A DNA stretch of 17,388 bases, from assembly GCA_038225015.1 (NCBI GenBank), contig JBBRFB010000073.1, forward strand, positions 1 to 17,388. The letters run 5' to 3'. This DNA is from Schlegelella_A sp038225015. Its GTDB lineage: Bacteria; Pseudomonadota; Gammaproteobacteria; Burkholderiales; Burkholderiaceae_C. The notes beneath the pieces are model-generated. The model saw nothing but the letters and a program-made list of their open reading frames with translations, searched no databases and had not been told where the DNA came from. Position 1 is the stretch's first letter. The number at the start of each line of letters is the position of its first letter. The position numbers and the translations under genes are program-made. Positions 7,415 through 14,658 of this stretch are shown here, one piece after another.

Positions 7415-7867
7415 ATGCAGACCGACAATCAGGTCATGTTCGCCCCTTCCCAGCAGGACGTTCGGCGCTTCTTCGTCGAGTCCTGGCGCAAGCGCCAGGC
7501 GGGCGCCCCGGCGACACCGCTCGAGACGATGGCCGCCGACTGGATCGCAGACCACCCGGAGCATCACGAGGCTTTCGTCCGCCTCGAAGAGGCACTGGCG
7601 GCGACCTACGACGGCGCGGACGGACGCAGCAACCCCTTCCTGCACCTGTCGATGCACGTCTCGATCAGCGAGCAGGTCTCGATCGACCAGCCGGCCGGCA
7701 TTCGCCAGGCCTTCCAGCTGCTGGCCGCCCGGCTCGGTTCTGCGCACGCGGCCCAGCACGAGGTGATGGAGTGCCTCGGCCAGATGCTGTGGGACGCGCA
7801 GCAAGTCGGCCTGCCGCCGGACGGCGAGGCCTACATCGACTGCATCCGCCGCCGCGCCACGCGCTAG
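7415..7867 (+). CDS. DUF1841 family protein
   Basis: The product is 150 residues of unknown function that I recognise as DUF1841, found mainly in beta- and gammaproteobacteria. The family pattern is clear: FAPSQQDVRRFFVESWRK near the start, then PLETMAADWIADHPEHHEAF, NPFLHLSMHVSISEQVSIDQ in the middle, and AAQHEVMECLGQMLWDAQ followed by PPDGEAYIDC near the end. It is mostly helical and soluble with no signal peptide, and several conserved His residues (NPFLHLSMH, AQH) could bind metal, but no activity is known. The start is ATG 7415; many relatives begin at the MFAPS methionine, here 7436, so that start is a real alternative. The stop TAG at 7865-7867 overlaps the stop of the convergent regulator gene. 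It is divergent from the RutE-type gene. Confidence 0.9.
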   Translation: MQTDNQVMFAPSQQDVRRFFVESWRKRQAGAPATPLETMAADWIADHPEHHEAFVRLEEALAATYDGADGRSNPFLHLSMHVSISEQVSIDQPAGIRQAFQLLAARLGSAHAAQHEVMECLGQMLWDAQQVGLPPDGEAYIDCIRRRATR

Positions 7868-8973
7868 CGCTTCGGCCACCGGTCGCGCCACCAGGGAAAG
7901 ACGAGCGTCAGCGACAGCACCGTGCCGGCGTCGCCCGGCGAATAGCCGGCGATGCCGGCAAGGGTCTCGCGCCAGTCGGCACTGGCCAGCAGCTCGCGCA
8001 GTGCGAGAAGCGGCGGCTCCTCGAGCGCGCCCTTCAGGCAGACGAGGACGTAGCGCTCCTCGGCGAGCGCGACGAATTCGAGTCCACGGCGCCGCGCCGA
8101 CGCCTCGATGCCGAAGGCCGCATCCGCCGTGCCGCTGGCGACGGCCTCGGCGACGGCCTCGTGCGACGGCTCGCTGCGCGTCGCGTAGCCGGCGATCGAC
8201 GCCGGGTCGATCGCAGCACGCTCGAGCAGCTCGTCGAGCAGGATCCGGCTGCCGGCGCCCACGGCCCGGTTCACGAAGCGGACGTCGTCGCGCGCCAGGT
8301 CGGCCAGCGTGGCGATGCCGCGCGGGTTGCCCGGCGCGACGATCAGGCCCTGGGTTCGCTCGGCGCAGGCGAGCAGCTTGTGCAGGCCGGGCTCGAGCAG
8401 CGGTCGGAAGGCGCGCGCGGTCGGCGAGTCGGCAGCGGTGCCGGCCAGGGCGTGGCAACCAGCCACCTGGCAGCGGCCCGCATCGAGCGCCTCGAGCGCA
8501 CCGACGCTGCCGGTGAACTGGATGTCGAGGTGCAGTCGGGCCCGGCGAGCCGCCAGTTCGCGCAATGCCGGCAGGGCCGAATCGTGGCTGGCGTACATCG
8601 TGAGCACCTGCGCCTCGTCGTCGAAGGCGACCGCGAAGGCGCGCTCGAGCTCGGCGTGAAGCGCCTCGATCTGCGGTGCAAGCCGGGCCTGGGCACGGCG
8701 CTCGGCCCACAGCAGCTTCTCGCCGAAAGGCGCCAGCCGCGCCGGCTGGCCCTTGGCCCACTGCACCAGGGGCCGATCGAACTCGCTCTCCCAGCGCTTG
8801 AGCTCGCCCCAGACGTGGCGGTACGACAGGCCGAGCGAGCGTGCCGCGCCGGCGATGGAGCCGGCACCGTGGATGGCACCGAGCAACGCGGCCAGGGGAT
8901 GCGCCAGGGCCTCGCCCTGCCCTGTGCCGGACTCGCCGCGCCCGAGCCGATAGGTGAGATGAACCTTATGCAT
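7864..8973 (-). CDS. ModE-type HTH regulator with periplasmic-binding-fold sensor domain (probable tungstate/molybdate regulator)
   Basis: The product has 369 residues in two parts. The N-terminal winged HTH (about 25-115) resembles the ModE DNA-binding domain: LLGAIHGAGSIAGAARSLGLSYRHVWGELKRW-type helices at 31-61. From about 120 to 350 is a substrate-binding-protein-like sensor domain (PBP-like, PF12727 type): LTMYASHDSALPALREL, then FTGSVGALEALDAGRCQVAGCHAL and VNRAVGAGSRILLDELL. It has no signal peptide, so the binding fold works in the cytoplasm as an oxyanion sensor. The gene is divergent from tupA, which strongly suggests that it controls tungstate or molybdate uptake; this role is inferred from context. 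The ATG at 8973 lacks a clear ribosome-binding site. Its TAG stop (7866-7864) shares a CTAG with the stop of DUF1841. Confidence 0.88.
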   Translation of the reverse strand: MHKVHLTYRLGRGESGTGQGEALAHPLAALLGAIHGAGSIAGAARSLGLSYRHVWGELKRWESEFDRPLVQWAKGQPARLAPFGEKLLWAERRAQARLAPQIEALHAELERAFAVAFDDEAQVLTMYASHDSALPALRELAARRARLHLDIQFTGSVGALEALDAGRCQVAGCHALAGTAADSPTARAFRPLLEPGLHKLLACAERTQGLIVAPGNPRGIATLADLARDDVRFVNRAVGAGSRILLDELLERAAIDPASIAGYATRSEPSHEAVAEAVASGTADAAFGIEASARRRGLEFVALAEERYVLVCLKGALEEPPLLALRELLASADWRETLAGIAGYSPGDAGTVLSLTLVFPWWRDRWPKR

Positions 8974-9088
8974 CGCCGTTCATATCGTCAAGAAAGGCGG
9001 GGGCCGGAAGAATGGGCAACTCCGCGGCCAGTCGGCGCGTCGCGCGCGACACCCGCACATTCTCGGTCCAGTACCTTCCGGAACCTGC
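8974..9088. promoter_or_regulatory. Divergent control region of the regulator and tupA
   Basis: This 115-bp gap must hold the promoters of both genes. On the minus strand TTGACG (8991-8986) is a good -35 box, but 17 bases further the best -10 (TAAGGT, 8968-8963) lies just inside the annotated regulator gene. If used, translation would start a little downstream. I see no long dyad like the classic ModE operator. Confidence 0.4.
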
Positions 9089-9904
9089 ATGCACCTCCTT
9101 CGACGCCACCTCATCGGCCTGCTCGCGCTCGCCGTCTGCCAGCTCGCCTTCGCCCAGCACAAGTTCATCGTCATGGCCTCGACCACCTCGACCGAGCAGT
9201 CGGGCCTGTTCGGTCACCTGCTGCCCGCTTTCACCCAGGCCACGGGCATCCAGGTGCGCGTCGTCGCGCAAGGCACGGGACAGGCGCTCGACATGGGCCG
9301 GCGCGGCGATGCCGACATCCTGTTCGTGCACGACAAGGCGGCCGAGGAGAAGTTCATCGCCGAAGGCTGGGGCCTGAAGCGGCGCGACGTGATGTACAAC
9401 GACTTCGTCCTCGTCGGCCCGAAGGCGGACCCGGCCGGTGTCGCGGGCAAGGACATCACGGCCGCCCTTGCCAAGCTCGCCACGACGCCGTCGCCCTTCG
9501 TCTCGCGCGGCGACAAGAGCGGGACGCATGCGGCGGAGCTGCGCTACTGGAAGGCGGCCGGCGTCGACATCGCCGCGAAGAAGCCCGCGGGCTACAAGGA
9601 GTGCGGCTGCGGCATGGGCCCCGCGCTCAACATCGCCTCCTCGAGCGAGGCCTACGCGCTCACCGATCGAGGCACCTGGCTGGCCTTCAAGAACCGCGGC
9701 GACCTCGGCATCCTCGTCGCCGGCGACAAGCGTCTGTTCAACCAGTACGGCGTCATCGTCGTCAACCCGGCCAAGTTCCCGCATGTCAAGCATGACCTGG
9801 CGCAGGCGTTCTCCGACTGGGTCGTGTCGCCTGCCGGCCAGCGCGTGATCGCGTCGTACCAGGTCGGCGGCGAGCAGCTGTTCTTCCCGAACGCCGAGCC
9901 CTAG
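9089..9904 (+). CDS. tupA: TupA, periplasmic tungstate-binding protein of an ABC importer
   Basis: The product has 271 residues. It has a classic signal peptide (positive start MHLLRRH, hydrophobic core, AFA|Q cleavage after residue 22). Signatures of tungstate-binding proteins follow: STTSTEQSG (31-39), GTGQALDMG with GDADILFVH (62-81), RRDVMYNDFVLVGPKADPAG (98-117), SRGDKSGTH (139-147), and near the C-terminus GEQLFFP. The TTST and SRGDxSGTH loops supply oxyanion ligands in this family. TupA delivers tungstate to TupB (permease) and TupC (ATPase) for tungsten or molybdenum enzymes. Neither gene follows; a 174-bp gap leads to a convergent response regulator. One oddity is ECGCGMG at 171-177, with two cysteines where relatives I recall read roughly ETGQGMG. 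It is divergent from the ModE-like regulator. Confidence 0.93.
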   Translation: MHLLRRHLIGLLALAVCQLAFAQHKFIVMASTTSTEQSGLFGHLLPAFTQATGIQVRVVAQGTGQALDMGRRGDADILFVHDKAAEEKFIAEGWGLKRRDVMYNDFVLVGPKADPAGVAGKDITAALAKLATTPSPFVSRGDKSGTHAAELRYWKAAGVDIAAKKPAGYKECGCGMGPALNIASSSEAYALTDRGTWLAFKNRGDLGILVAGDKRLFNQYGVIVVNPAKFPHVKHDLAQAFSDWVVSPAGQRVIASYQVGGEQLFFPNAEP

Positions 9905-9923
9905 AAAACGCAGATCGGCGCGC

Positions 9924-10031
9924 GGATCGGGACCGGGGGGCGCTCGGCGGAGCTATGTAAAAGCGGAGGCGTCGGCCGCAGGCCGGCTCCGGGGGACATG
10001 CGCGCAGCAGAGTGCCCCGCTGTCCCGATCC
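9924..10031. repeat. 108-bp imperfect palindrome between convergent genes
   Basis: The outer arms are GGATCGGGAC (9924-9933) and GTCCCGATCC (10022-10031), a perfect 10-bp match. The match extends to 22 bp (9924-9945 against 10010-10031) with 19 identical positions. Further in, both arms share ATGT and CGGAG-type blocks with small gaps, down to a centre hairpin CGGCC-GCA-GGCCG (9973-9985). So almost the whole 108 bp is self-complementary. It sits between the ends of tupA and the response regulator, where a two-way terminator would fit, but there is no T-tract. It could instead be a MITE-like or REP-like dispersed repeat. No clear target duplication flanks it. The structure is plainly visible; its nature is inference. 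Confidence 0.6.
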
Positions 10032-10078
10032 CCACCGGCCCGGCGCCTGCCGCCTGACCCACGTCGGCACCCCGGTCG

Positions 10079-10714
10079 TCAGTTGCCGACCAGCCCGCTC
10101 CTGATCGCGTACACGGTCATCTCGGAGTTGTTGGCCAGGCCGAGCTTTTCGAGAACGCGGGCGCGGTACACGCTCACCGTCTTCGGCGACAGCATCAGCT
10201 CCTCGGCGATGTCGGAGAGGCGCTTGCCCGACGCGATCATCACCAGCGTCTGCATCTCGCGGTCGGAGAGCCGGTCGTGGGCGTTCTCGACCGACGGCGC
10301 CGTCAGGCTCTCGACCAGCATCTGGGCGATCTCCGGCGTGACGTACTTTCGCCCCTGCGCCACCGTGCGCACGGCGCTGACGATAAGGGCCGGGTCGCCG
10401 CCCTTGTTGACGTAGCCGAAGGCGCCTGCGCGCAGGGCCCGGATGGCGTACTGGTCTTCGGGGTACATCGAGACGACGAGCACGCGCATCGCCGTGCTCT
10501 CGTCCTTCAGCGCGTGCAACACGTCGAGGCCGCTGCGCCCGGGCAGGTTGATGTCGAGCACGAGCACGTCGGCGGTCTTCTCGCGCATCAGGGCGCGCAG
10601 CTCGCCGTAGTCACCGGCCTCGCCGACGACCTCGATGTCGGCCGCATCGGACAGCGTGTCGCGTATGCCGCGACGGATCAACGCGTGGTCGTCGCAGAGG
10701 AAGACCTTGATCAT
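10079..10714 (-). CDS. NarL/FixJ-family response regulator
   Basis: The product has 211 residues. The receiver domain (1-120) has acidic residues D8/D9, phospho-acceptor D54 (VLDINLPGRSG), S82 and K104. The LuxR-type HTH (about 147-205) contains LSDREMQTLVMIASGKRLSDIAEEL-type helices and SPKTVSVYRARVLEKLG. This is a DNA-binding regulator activated by phosphorylation, close in pattern to GacA/UvrY-like and NarL-like proteins. The ATG at 10714 gives the usual MIKVFLCDDH start, and a longer frame to 10732 would overlap the kinase gene. Its start lies 2 bp after the kinase stop, so the two genes form one operon and very likely one phospho-relay. Targets are unknown. It ends about 48 bp from the large palindrome. 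Confidence 0.93.
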   Translation of the reverse strand: MIKVFLCDDHALIRRGIRDTLSDAADIEVVGEAGDYGELRALMREKTADVLVLDINLPGRSGLDVLHALKDESTAMRVLVVSMYPEDQYAIRALRAGAFGYVNKGGDPALIVSAVRTVAQGRKYVTPEIAQMLVESLTAPSVENAHDRLSDREMQTLVMIASGKRLSDIAEELMLSPKTVSVYRARVLEKLGLANNSEMTVYAIRSGLVGN

Positions 10715-10716
10715 GG

Positions 10717-11856
10717 CTAGACGTCCGCCCACTGGCTGGGATCGTACGAGCGATCGGGCACCGCGTCGGGGACGTGGGTGTCGGTGATGTCAAGCGGCAC
10801 CGACAGGATCAGGGTCGTGCCGTGCGGGCCGCTCGACAGGTCGATCCAGCCGCCGACCGTGGTCGCCCGCTCGTAGAGGCCGCGGATGCCGAACGAGCGC
10901 GCCTTGGCAAGGTCTTCCTGGCTCAGGCCGCGGCCGTTGTCGCTGATCTCGAGCGAGACCACGCCGCCGGCGAGCGACAGGTCGATCTGCACCCGCGTCG
11001 CCTGGGCGTGCTTGGTGATGTTGGTGAGCGCCTCCTGGGCAGTCCGGTAGGCCACCAGAGGCACGCCGGGCGGCAGATCGAACGCCTGCTTCGGCATCCG
11101 GAGCATGCATTCGACCCCGCTGCGGCGCTCGAAACGCAACGCGATCCAGTGCAGCGCCGCCGTCAGCCCTTGCTCGAGGATCGCCGGGCGCAGGTTGTGC
11201 ATGATGCGCTGGCTCGCCTCGACCGCATGGCTCACCGTCTCGAGCGCCGACTGCACGCGCGAGACGACTTGCGGGGCGTTCGAGTGGCGGGCGATCCAGG
11301 CGAGATCGAACTTGAGCGCCGTGAGCGAGCCGCCGACGTCGTCGTGGATCTCGCGCGCGATCGCCGCCCGTTCCTGCTCGACGCTGGTCTGCAGGTGCTG
11401 CGCGAGCTCGTGCAGCCGCTGCTTCGACGCGACGAGCTCGCGATCGGCCTTGACGCGGGCCCGCCGCGTCTCGGCGGCGTCGACGGCATGGAGCAGCGCC
11501 GGTACCAGTCGAGCGAGATGCGCCTTCTGCAGGTAGTCGCTGGCGCCGTTGCGCATCGCCTCCACGGCGGTGTCTTCGCCGATCTCGCCCGACACGAGGA
11601 TGAACGGAATGTCGCGCTGGCTCGACTTCAGCAGCTCGAGCGCGGCGAGGCCGGAAAAGCCCGGCAGGTTGTAGTCGGAGATGACGGCGTCCCACGGCTC
11701 CTGAAGCGCCTCGATGAAGCCCGCCTCCGTCTCGACTCGCGTCGTGCGCGCCTTCAGGCCACCGCGCGCGAGGTGCGCAACCATCAGCTCGTGGTCGAGC
11801 TCGGAGTCCTCGAGGTGGAGGACGCGGAGCAGGCGGTTCCTGGACTGCGACGGCAT
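10717..11856 (-). CDS. Soluble receiver-histidine kinase (REC-HisKA_3-HATPase)
   Basis: The product has 379 residues with an inverted hybrid layout. An N-terminal receiver domain (about 10-125) has E16/D17, acceptor D61 in ISDYNLPGFSG, S89 and K111. A coiled-coil-like linker (126-160) follows. The NarX/DegS-type HisKA_3 domain has ERAAIAREIHDDVGG with phospho-acceptor H171. The ATPase domain has the N-box QEALTNITKHA (274-284) and SDNGRGL (305-311), then FGIRGLYER. No membrane segment or other sensor domain is present, so it is cytoplasmic. The likely input is phosphate arriving at D61 from another kinase, or protein contacts; the output is the NarL-type regulator encoded 2 bp downstream. The ATG at 11856 is chosen because the receiver starts right after it. 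The frame stays open far upstream, but that part is a chance open frame antisense to other genes. Confidence 0.92.
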   Translation of the reverse strand: MPSQSRNRLLRVLHLEDSELDHELMVAHLARGGLKARTTRVETEAGFIEALQEPWDAVISDYNLPGFSGLAALELLKSSQRDIPFILVSGEIGEDTAVEAMRNGASDYLQKAHLARLVPALLHAVDAAETRRARVKADRELVASKQRLHELAQHLQTSVEQERAAIAREIHDDVGGSLTALKFDLAWIARHSNAPQVVSRVQSALETVSHAVEASQRIMHNLRPAILEQGLTAALHWIALRFERRSGVECMLRMPKQAFDLPPGVPLVAYRTAQEALTNITKHAQATRVQIDLSLAGGVVSLEISDNGRGLSQEDLAKARSFGIRGLYERATTVGGWIDLSSGPHGTTLILSVPLDITDTHVPDAVPDRSYDPSQWADV

Positions 11857-11945
11857 AGGCCGCCGAGTATGCCGCCGGATCCCTCCGGTCGAGGCGGCGG
11901 CCCCCGGGCCCATCGCCGCGAGCGTGCGATTTCGCCGCGTCGTGC

Positions 11946-14543
11946 CTACAAATCCGCGGCCTGGCGCAAGGTCTGGACCACCGGCCGGCGCAGCACCTCG
12001 CGCAGGCTCCACCAACCCGCGGCGAGCGCAAGCACGGCACCCGCCACGCTGCCCGCCAGCGGCACCAGCGCCGACGGCCGCCAGCTGAACTCGAACACGT
12101 AGCGGGCGAGCGCCCAGCTCACGGCGATGGCGGCGAGCGACGCGAGCAAGCCGGCAAGGGCACCGACGCCGAGCAGCTCGGCACGCTGCACGGCGGCCAG
12201 GAGCCGGCTGCTGGCGCCGAGCGCGCGCATGACGGCGTACTCGCGCGCCCGCGACTCGCGCGTTGCGCTGACGGCAGCGAACAGGACGACCAGCCCGGCG
12301 GCGAGCGTGAAGCCGAACAGGAACTCGACCGCCCGCACGACCTGGTCGAGCACGTGCTGGATCTGCGCGATCGTCGCCGAGACATCGATCGAGGTGATGT
12401 TCGGGAAATCGCGGCTCAGGGCGTTGTCGAAGCCGGGCGTGGCCGGCGCGCGGTAGGCGGCGACGTAGCTCACCGGCGCGTCGACCATCGCTGCGATGGG
12501 AAAGAGGACGAAGAAGTTGACGTGCATCGACGACCAGTCGACCTTGCGCAGACTGGTGATGCGGCCCTCGGCGAAGCTGCCGGCCAGGTCGAACCGGAGC
12601 CTGTCGCCGAGCTTCAGCCCGAGCGTCGCGGCGAGGCCTTCCTCGACGCTCAGGCCACCCGCTTCGTCCGGCTGCCAGCGCCCCGCCGCGATCTCGTTGT
12701 GCTCGGGCAGGGTGGCGCTGTGGCTCAGGTTGAACTCGCGCTCGACCAGCGACCGCGCCCGCCCTTCGGCGAACGCGTCGGCGTCGACGGCCTTGCCGTT
12801 GATCGCGACGAGGCGGCCGCGGATCATCGGGTACCAGTCGTAGCGCTCGATGCCGGCCGCCTCGAGCTTGTCGCGGAAGGCGTCGGCCTGCGGCGGCTGC
12901 ACGTTGATGACGAAGCGGTTCGGCGCATCCTTCGGCGTTGCCTCGCGCCAACTGGCGATGAGGTCGGTGCGCAGCAGCGCCAGCAGAATCAGCGCCAGCA
13001 GGCCGACCGAGAGCGCGGTGACCTGGAGCACCGCGAAGGCCGGCCGCGCCGCCGTCTGCCGCGTCGCCAGCACGAGCCAGCGCGGCGCGCCGGTGTCGGG
13101 CACCGAACGGCGCAGGACGACCAGCGCCAGCCAGGCGCAGAGCGCAAACACGCACACGGCGGCAGCGAAGCCACCGACGGCAATGAGGCCGAGCTTGAGG
13201 TCGCTCGACACTGCCAGCAGCAGCGCCGCGAAGCCGAGCGTGCCGGCGCCGAGAACGGCGATCGAGGCCGGCTTCATGGCGCCGAGGTCGCGCCGGATGA
13301 CGCGCAGCGGCGGCACCCGCGCCAGCTGCAGCACCGGCGGCAGGCCGAAGCCGAGCAGCAGCGTGAAGCCGACGCCGACCCCGAACAGCGCCGGCCAGAG
13401 GCCGGGCGGCGGCAGCGCGACCTGGACCAGGCCGGAGAGAAACCAGAGAAAGACGAAATGGACGGCGAAGCCGAGCGCCAGGCCGGCCGCGCTCGCGGCA
13501 ATGCCGACGAGGGCGAACTCGACCAGGTACTGCGTGGCGATGGTCCGCTGCGGCAGGCCGAGCACGCGCAGCATCGCGCAGTCGTCGAGGTGGCGGCCGG
13601 CGAAGTCGCGCGAGGCGATGCCGACGGCGACGGCCGCGAGCAGCGCCGCCAGCAGGGCGACGAGGTTCAGGAACTTCTCCGCGCGGTCGAGCGTCTGCCG
13701 CATCTCCGGGCGGCCGGTCGCGAGCGACGAGAGGCGCATGCCGCGCAGGCTGCGCGCCTTGATCTCGGCCTCCGACCAGTCGACGAACTCCGCCACCCTG
13801 GCGTCGCGGGCTGCGCTCGCGGCGACAGCGAGCCGGTAGCTCACCCGGCTCGTCGGCTGCACCAGCCCGGTCCCCGCCAGGTCGGCGACGTTGAACATGA
13901 CGCGCGGCGCCAGGCTGGCGAAGCCGGTGCCGCGATCGGGCTCGAGGACGATGACCTCGGCCAGCGTGAAGGTCGCGTCGCCAAGGAGCAGGCGGTCGCC
14001 GACCTTCAGTCCGAGCGCGTCGAGCACGCTTGCATCGACCCAGGCGGTGCCGGGCGCGGGCGCGGCGGCGATGTCGTGATCGGTCCCGCCGGCGGCACGC
14101 AGGCGCAGCTTGCCGCGCAACGGGTAGGCGTCGCTCACCGCCTTCGCGCTGACCAGCCGCGTCGCCCCGCCTTGCGCGTCCAACGCTCGCGCCATGCTCG
14201 GAAAGTTGACCGTCGTCGCCGTCGCCAGCCCGAGCGCCCGTGCCTTGGCGGCGAACTCGGGCGGGGTCGGCTGGTCGCTGGCGACGATCGCGTCGCCGCC
14301 GAGCAGCTGGGCAGCGTCGCGCGCGAGACCGCCGTTCATCCGGTCGGCGAAGAAGCCGACCGCCGTGAGCGCGGCGACCGCGAGCGTCACGGCGAAGACG
14401 AGCAGGCGCAACTCGCCGGCGCGAAAGTCGCGCAGGAGCTGGCGCCAGCCGAGCCGCCATGCCGACGGCACGCCGTGCCTCGGCGAGGCGCCGGCCGCAG
14501 GAGCGGGCTCGACAGGCAGGGCGACGGCACTCGGTTCGGACAT
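11946..14543 (-). CDS. FtsX-like ABC transporter permease (YbbP/MacB-type)
   Basis: The product is an 865-residue membrane protein. After a Pro/Ala-rich start, the first transmembrane helix is at about 45-65 and a large periplasmic (MacB-PCD-like) region spans about 66-285. A first FtsX domain is at 290-415 (RAEKFLNLVALLAALLAAVAVG; LDDCAMLRVLGLPQRTI), and extra helices lie at about 427-475. A second large outer region follows, and a C-terminal FtsX domain (about 735-860) contains SRAREYAVMRALGASSRLL. Two FtsX domains with 8-10 helices match YbbP-type permeases, which work with an ATPase such as YbbA in type VII (MacB-like) ABC systems, often on lipids or lipoproteins. No ATPase gene lies in the window, and the substrate is unknown. 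The start is ATG 14543; a longer frame would overlap the divergent dioxygenase gene. It is 89 bp upstream of the receiver-kinase gene. Confidence 0.92.
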   Translation of the reverse strand: MSEPSAVALPVEPAPAAGASPRHGVPSAWRLGWRQLLRDFRAGELRLLVFAVTLAVAALTAVGFFADRMNGGLARDAAQLLGGDAIVASDQPTPPEFAAKARALGLATATTVNFPSMARALDAQGGATRLVSAKAVSDAYPLRGKLRLRAAGGTDHDIAAAPAPGTAWVDASVLDALGLKVGDRLLLGDATFTLAEVIVLEPDRGTGFASLAPRVMFNVADLAGTGLVQPTSRVSYRLAVAASAARDARVAEFVDWSEAEIKARSLRGMRLSSLATGRPEMRQTLDRAEKFLNLVALLAALLAAVAVGIASRDFAGRHLDDCAMLRVLGLPQRTIATQYLVEFALVGIAASAAGLALGFAVHFVFLWFLSGLVQVALPPPGLWPALFGVGVGFTLLLGFGLPPVLQLARVPPLRVIRRDLGAMKPASIAVLGAGTLGFAALLLAVSSDLKLGLIAVGGFAAAVCVFALCAWLALVVLRRSVPDTGAPRWLVLATRQTAARPAFAVLQVTALSVGLLALILLALLRTDLIASWREATPKDAPNRFVINVQPPQADAFRDKLEAAGIERYDWYPMIRGRLVAINGKAVDADAFAEGRARSLVEREFNLSHSATLPEHNEIAAGRWQPDEAGGLSVEEGLAATLGLKLGDRLRFDLAGSFAEGRITSLRKVDWSSMHVNFFVLFPIAAMVDAPVSYVAAYRAPATPGFDNALSRDFPNITSIDVSATIAQIQHVLDQVVRAVEFLFGFTLAAGLVVLFAAVSATRESRAREYAVMRALGASSRLLAAVQRAELLGVGALAGLLASLAAIAVSWALARYVFEFSWRPSALVPLAGSVAGAVLALAAGWWSLREVLRRPVVQTLRQAADL

Positions 14544-14658
14544 CGGCGGAAGGTACACGACTCGCCCGCCCGGTGCGCATCGCAGGGCTTCGCCGGTCTC
14601 GAACGCTCCGTGCGATGGCGCTGAATCCCGCGGGCCGCGCCGGGTGCTCAAATAGCGC

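Noticed and set aside
8961..9000. Possible ModE-like operator before the regulator
   Set aside because: There are short pieces such as CGTTCATATCG but no matching second half-site, so the dyad cannot be supported.
12354..14624. A 756-codon plus-strand open frame opposite the FtsX-like permease
   Set aside because: It has shadow-type composition and no motif. The minus strand has convincing membrane helices and FtsX motifs.
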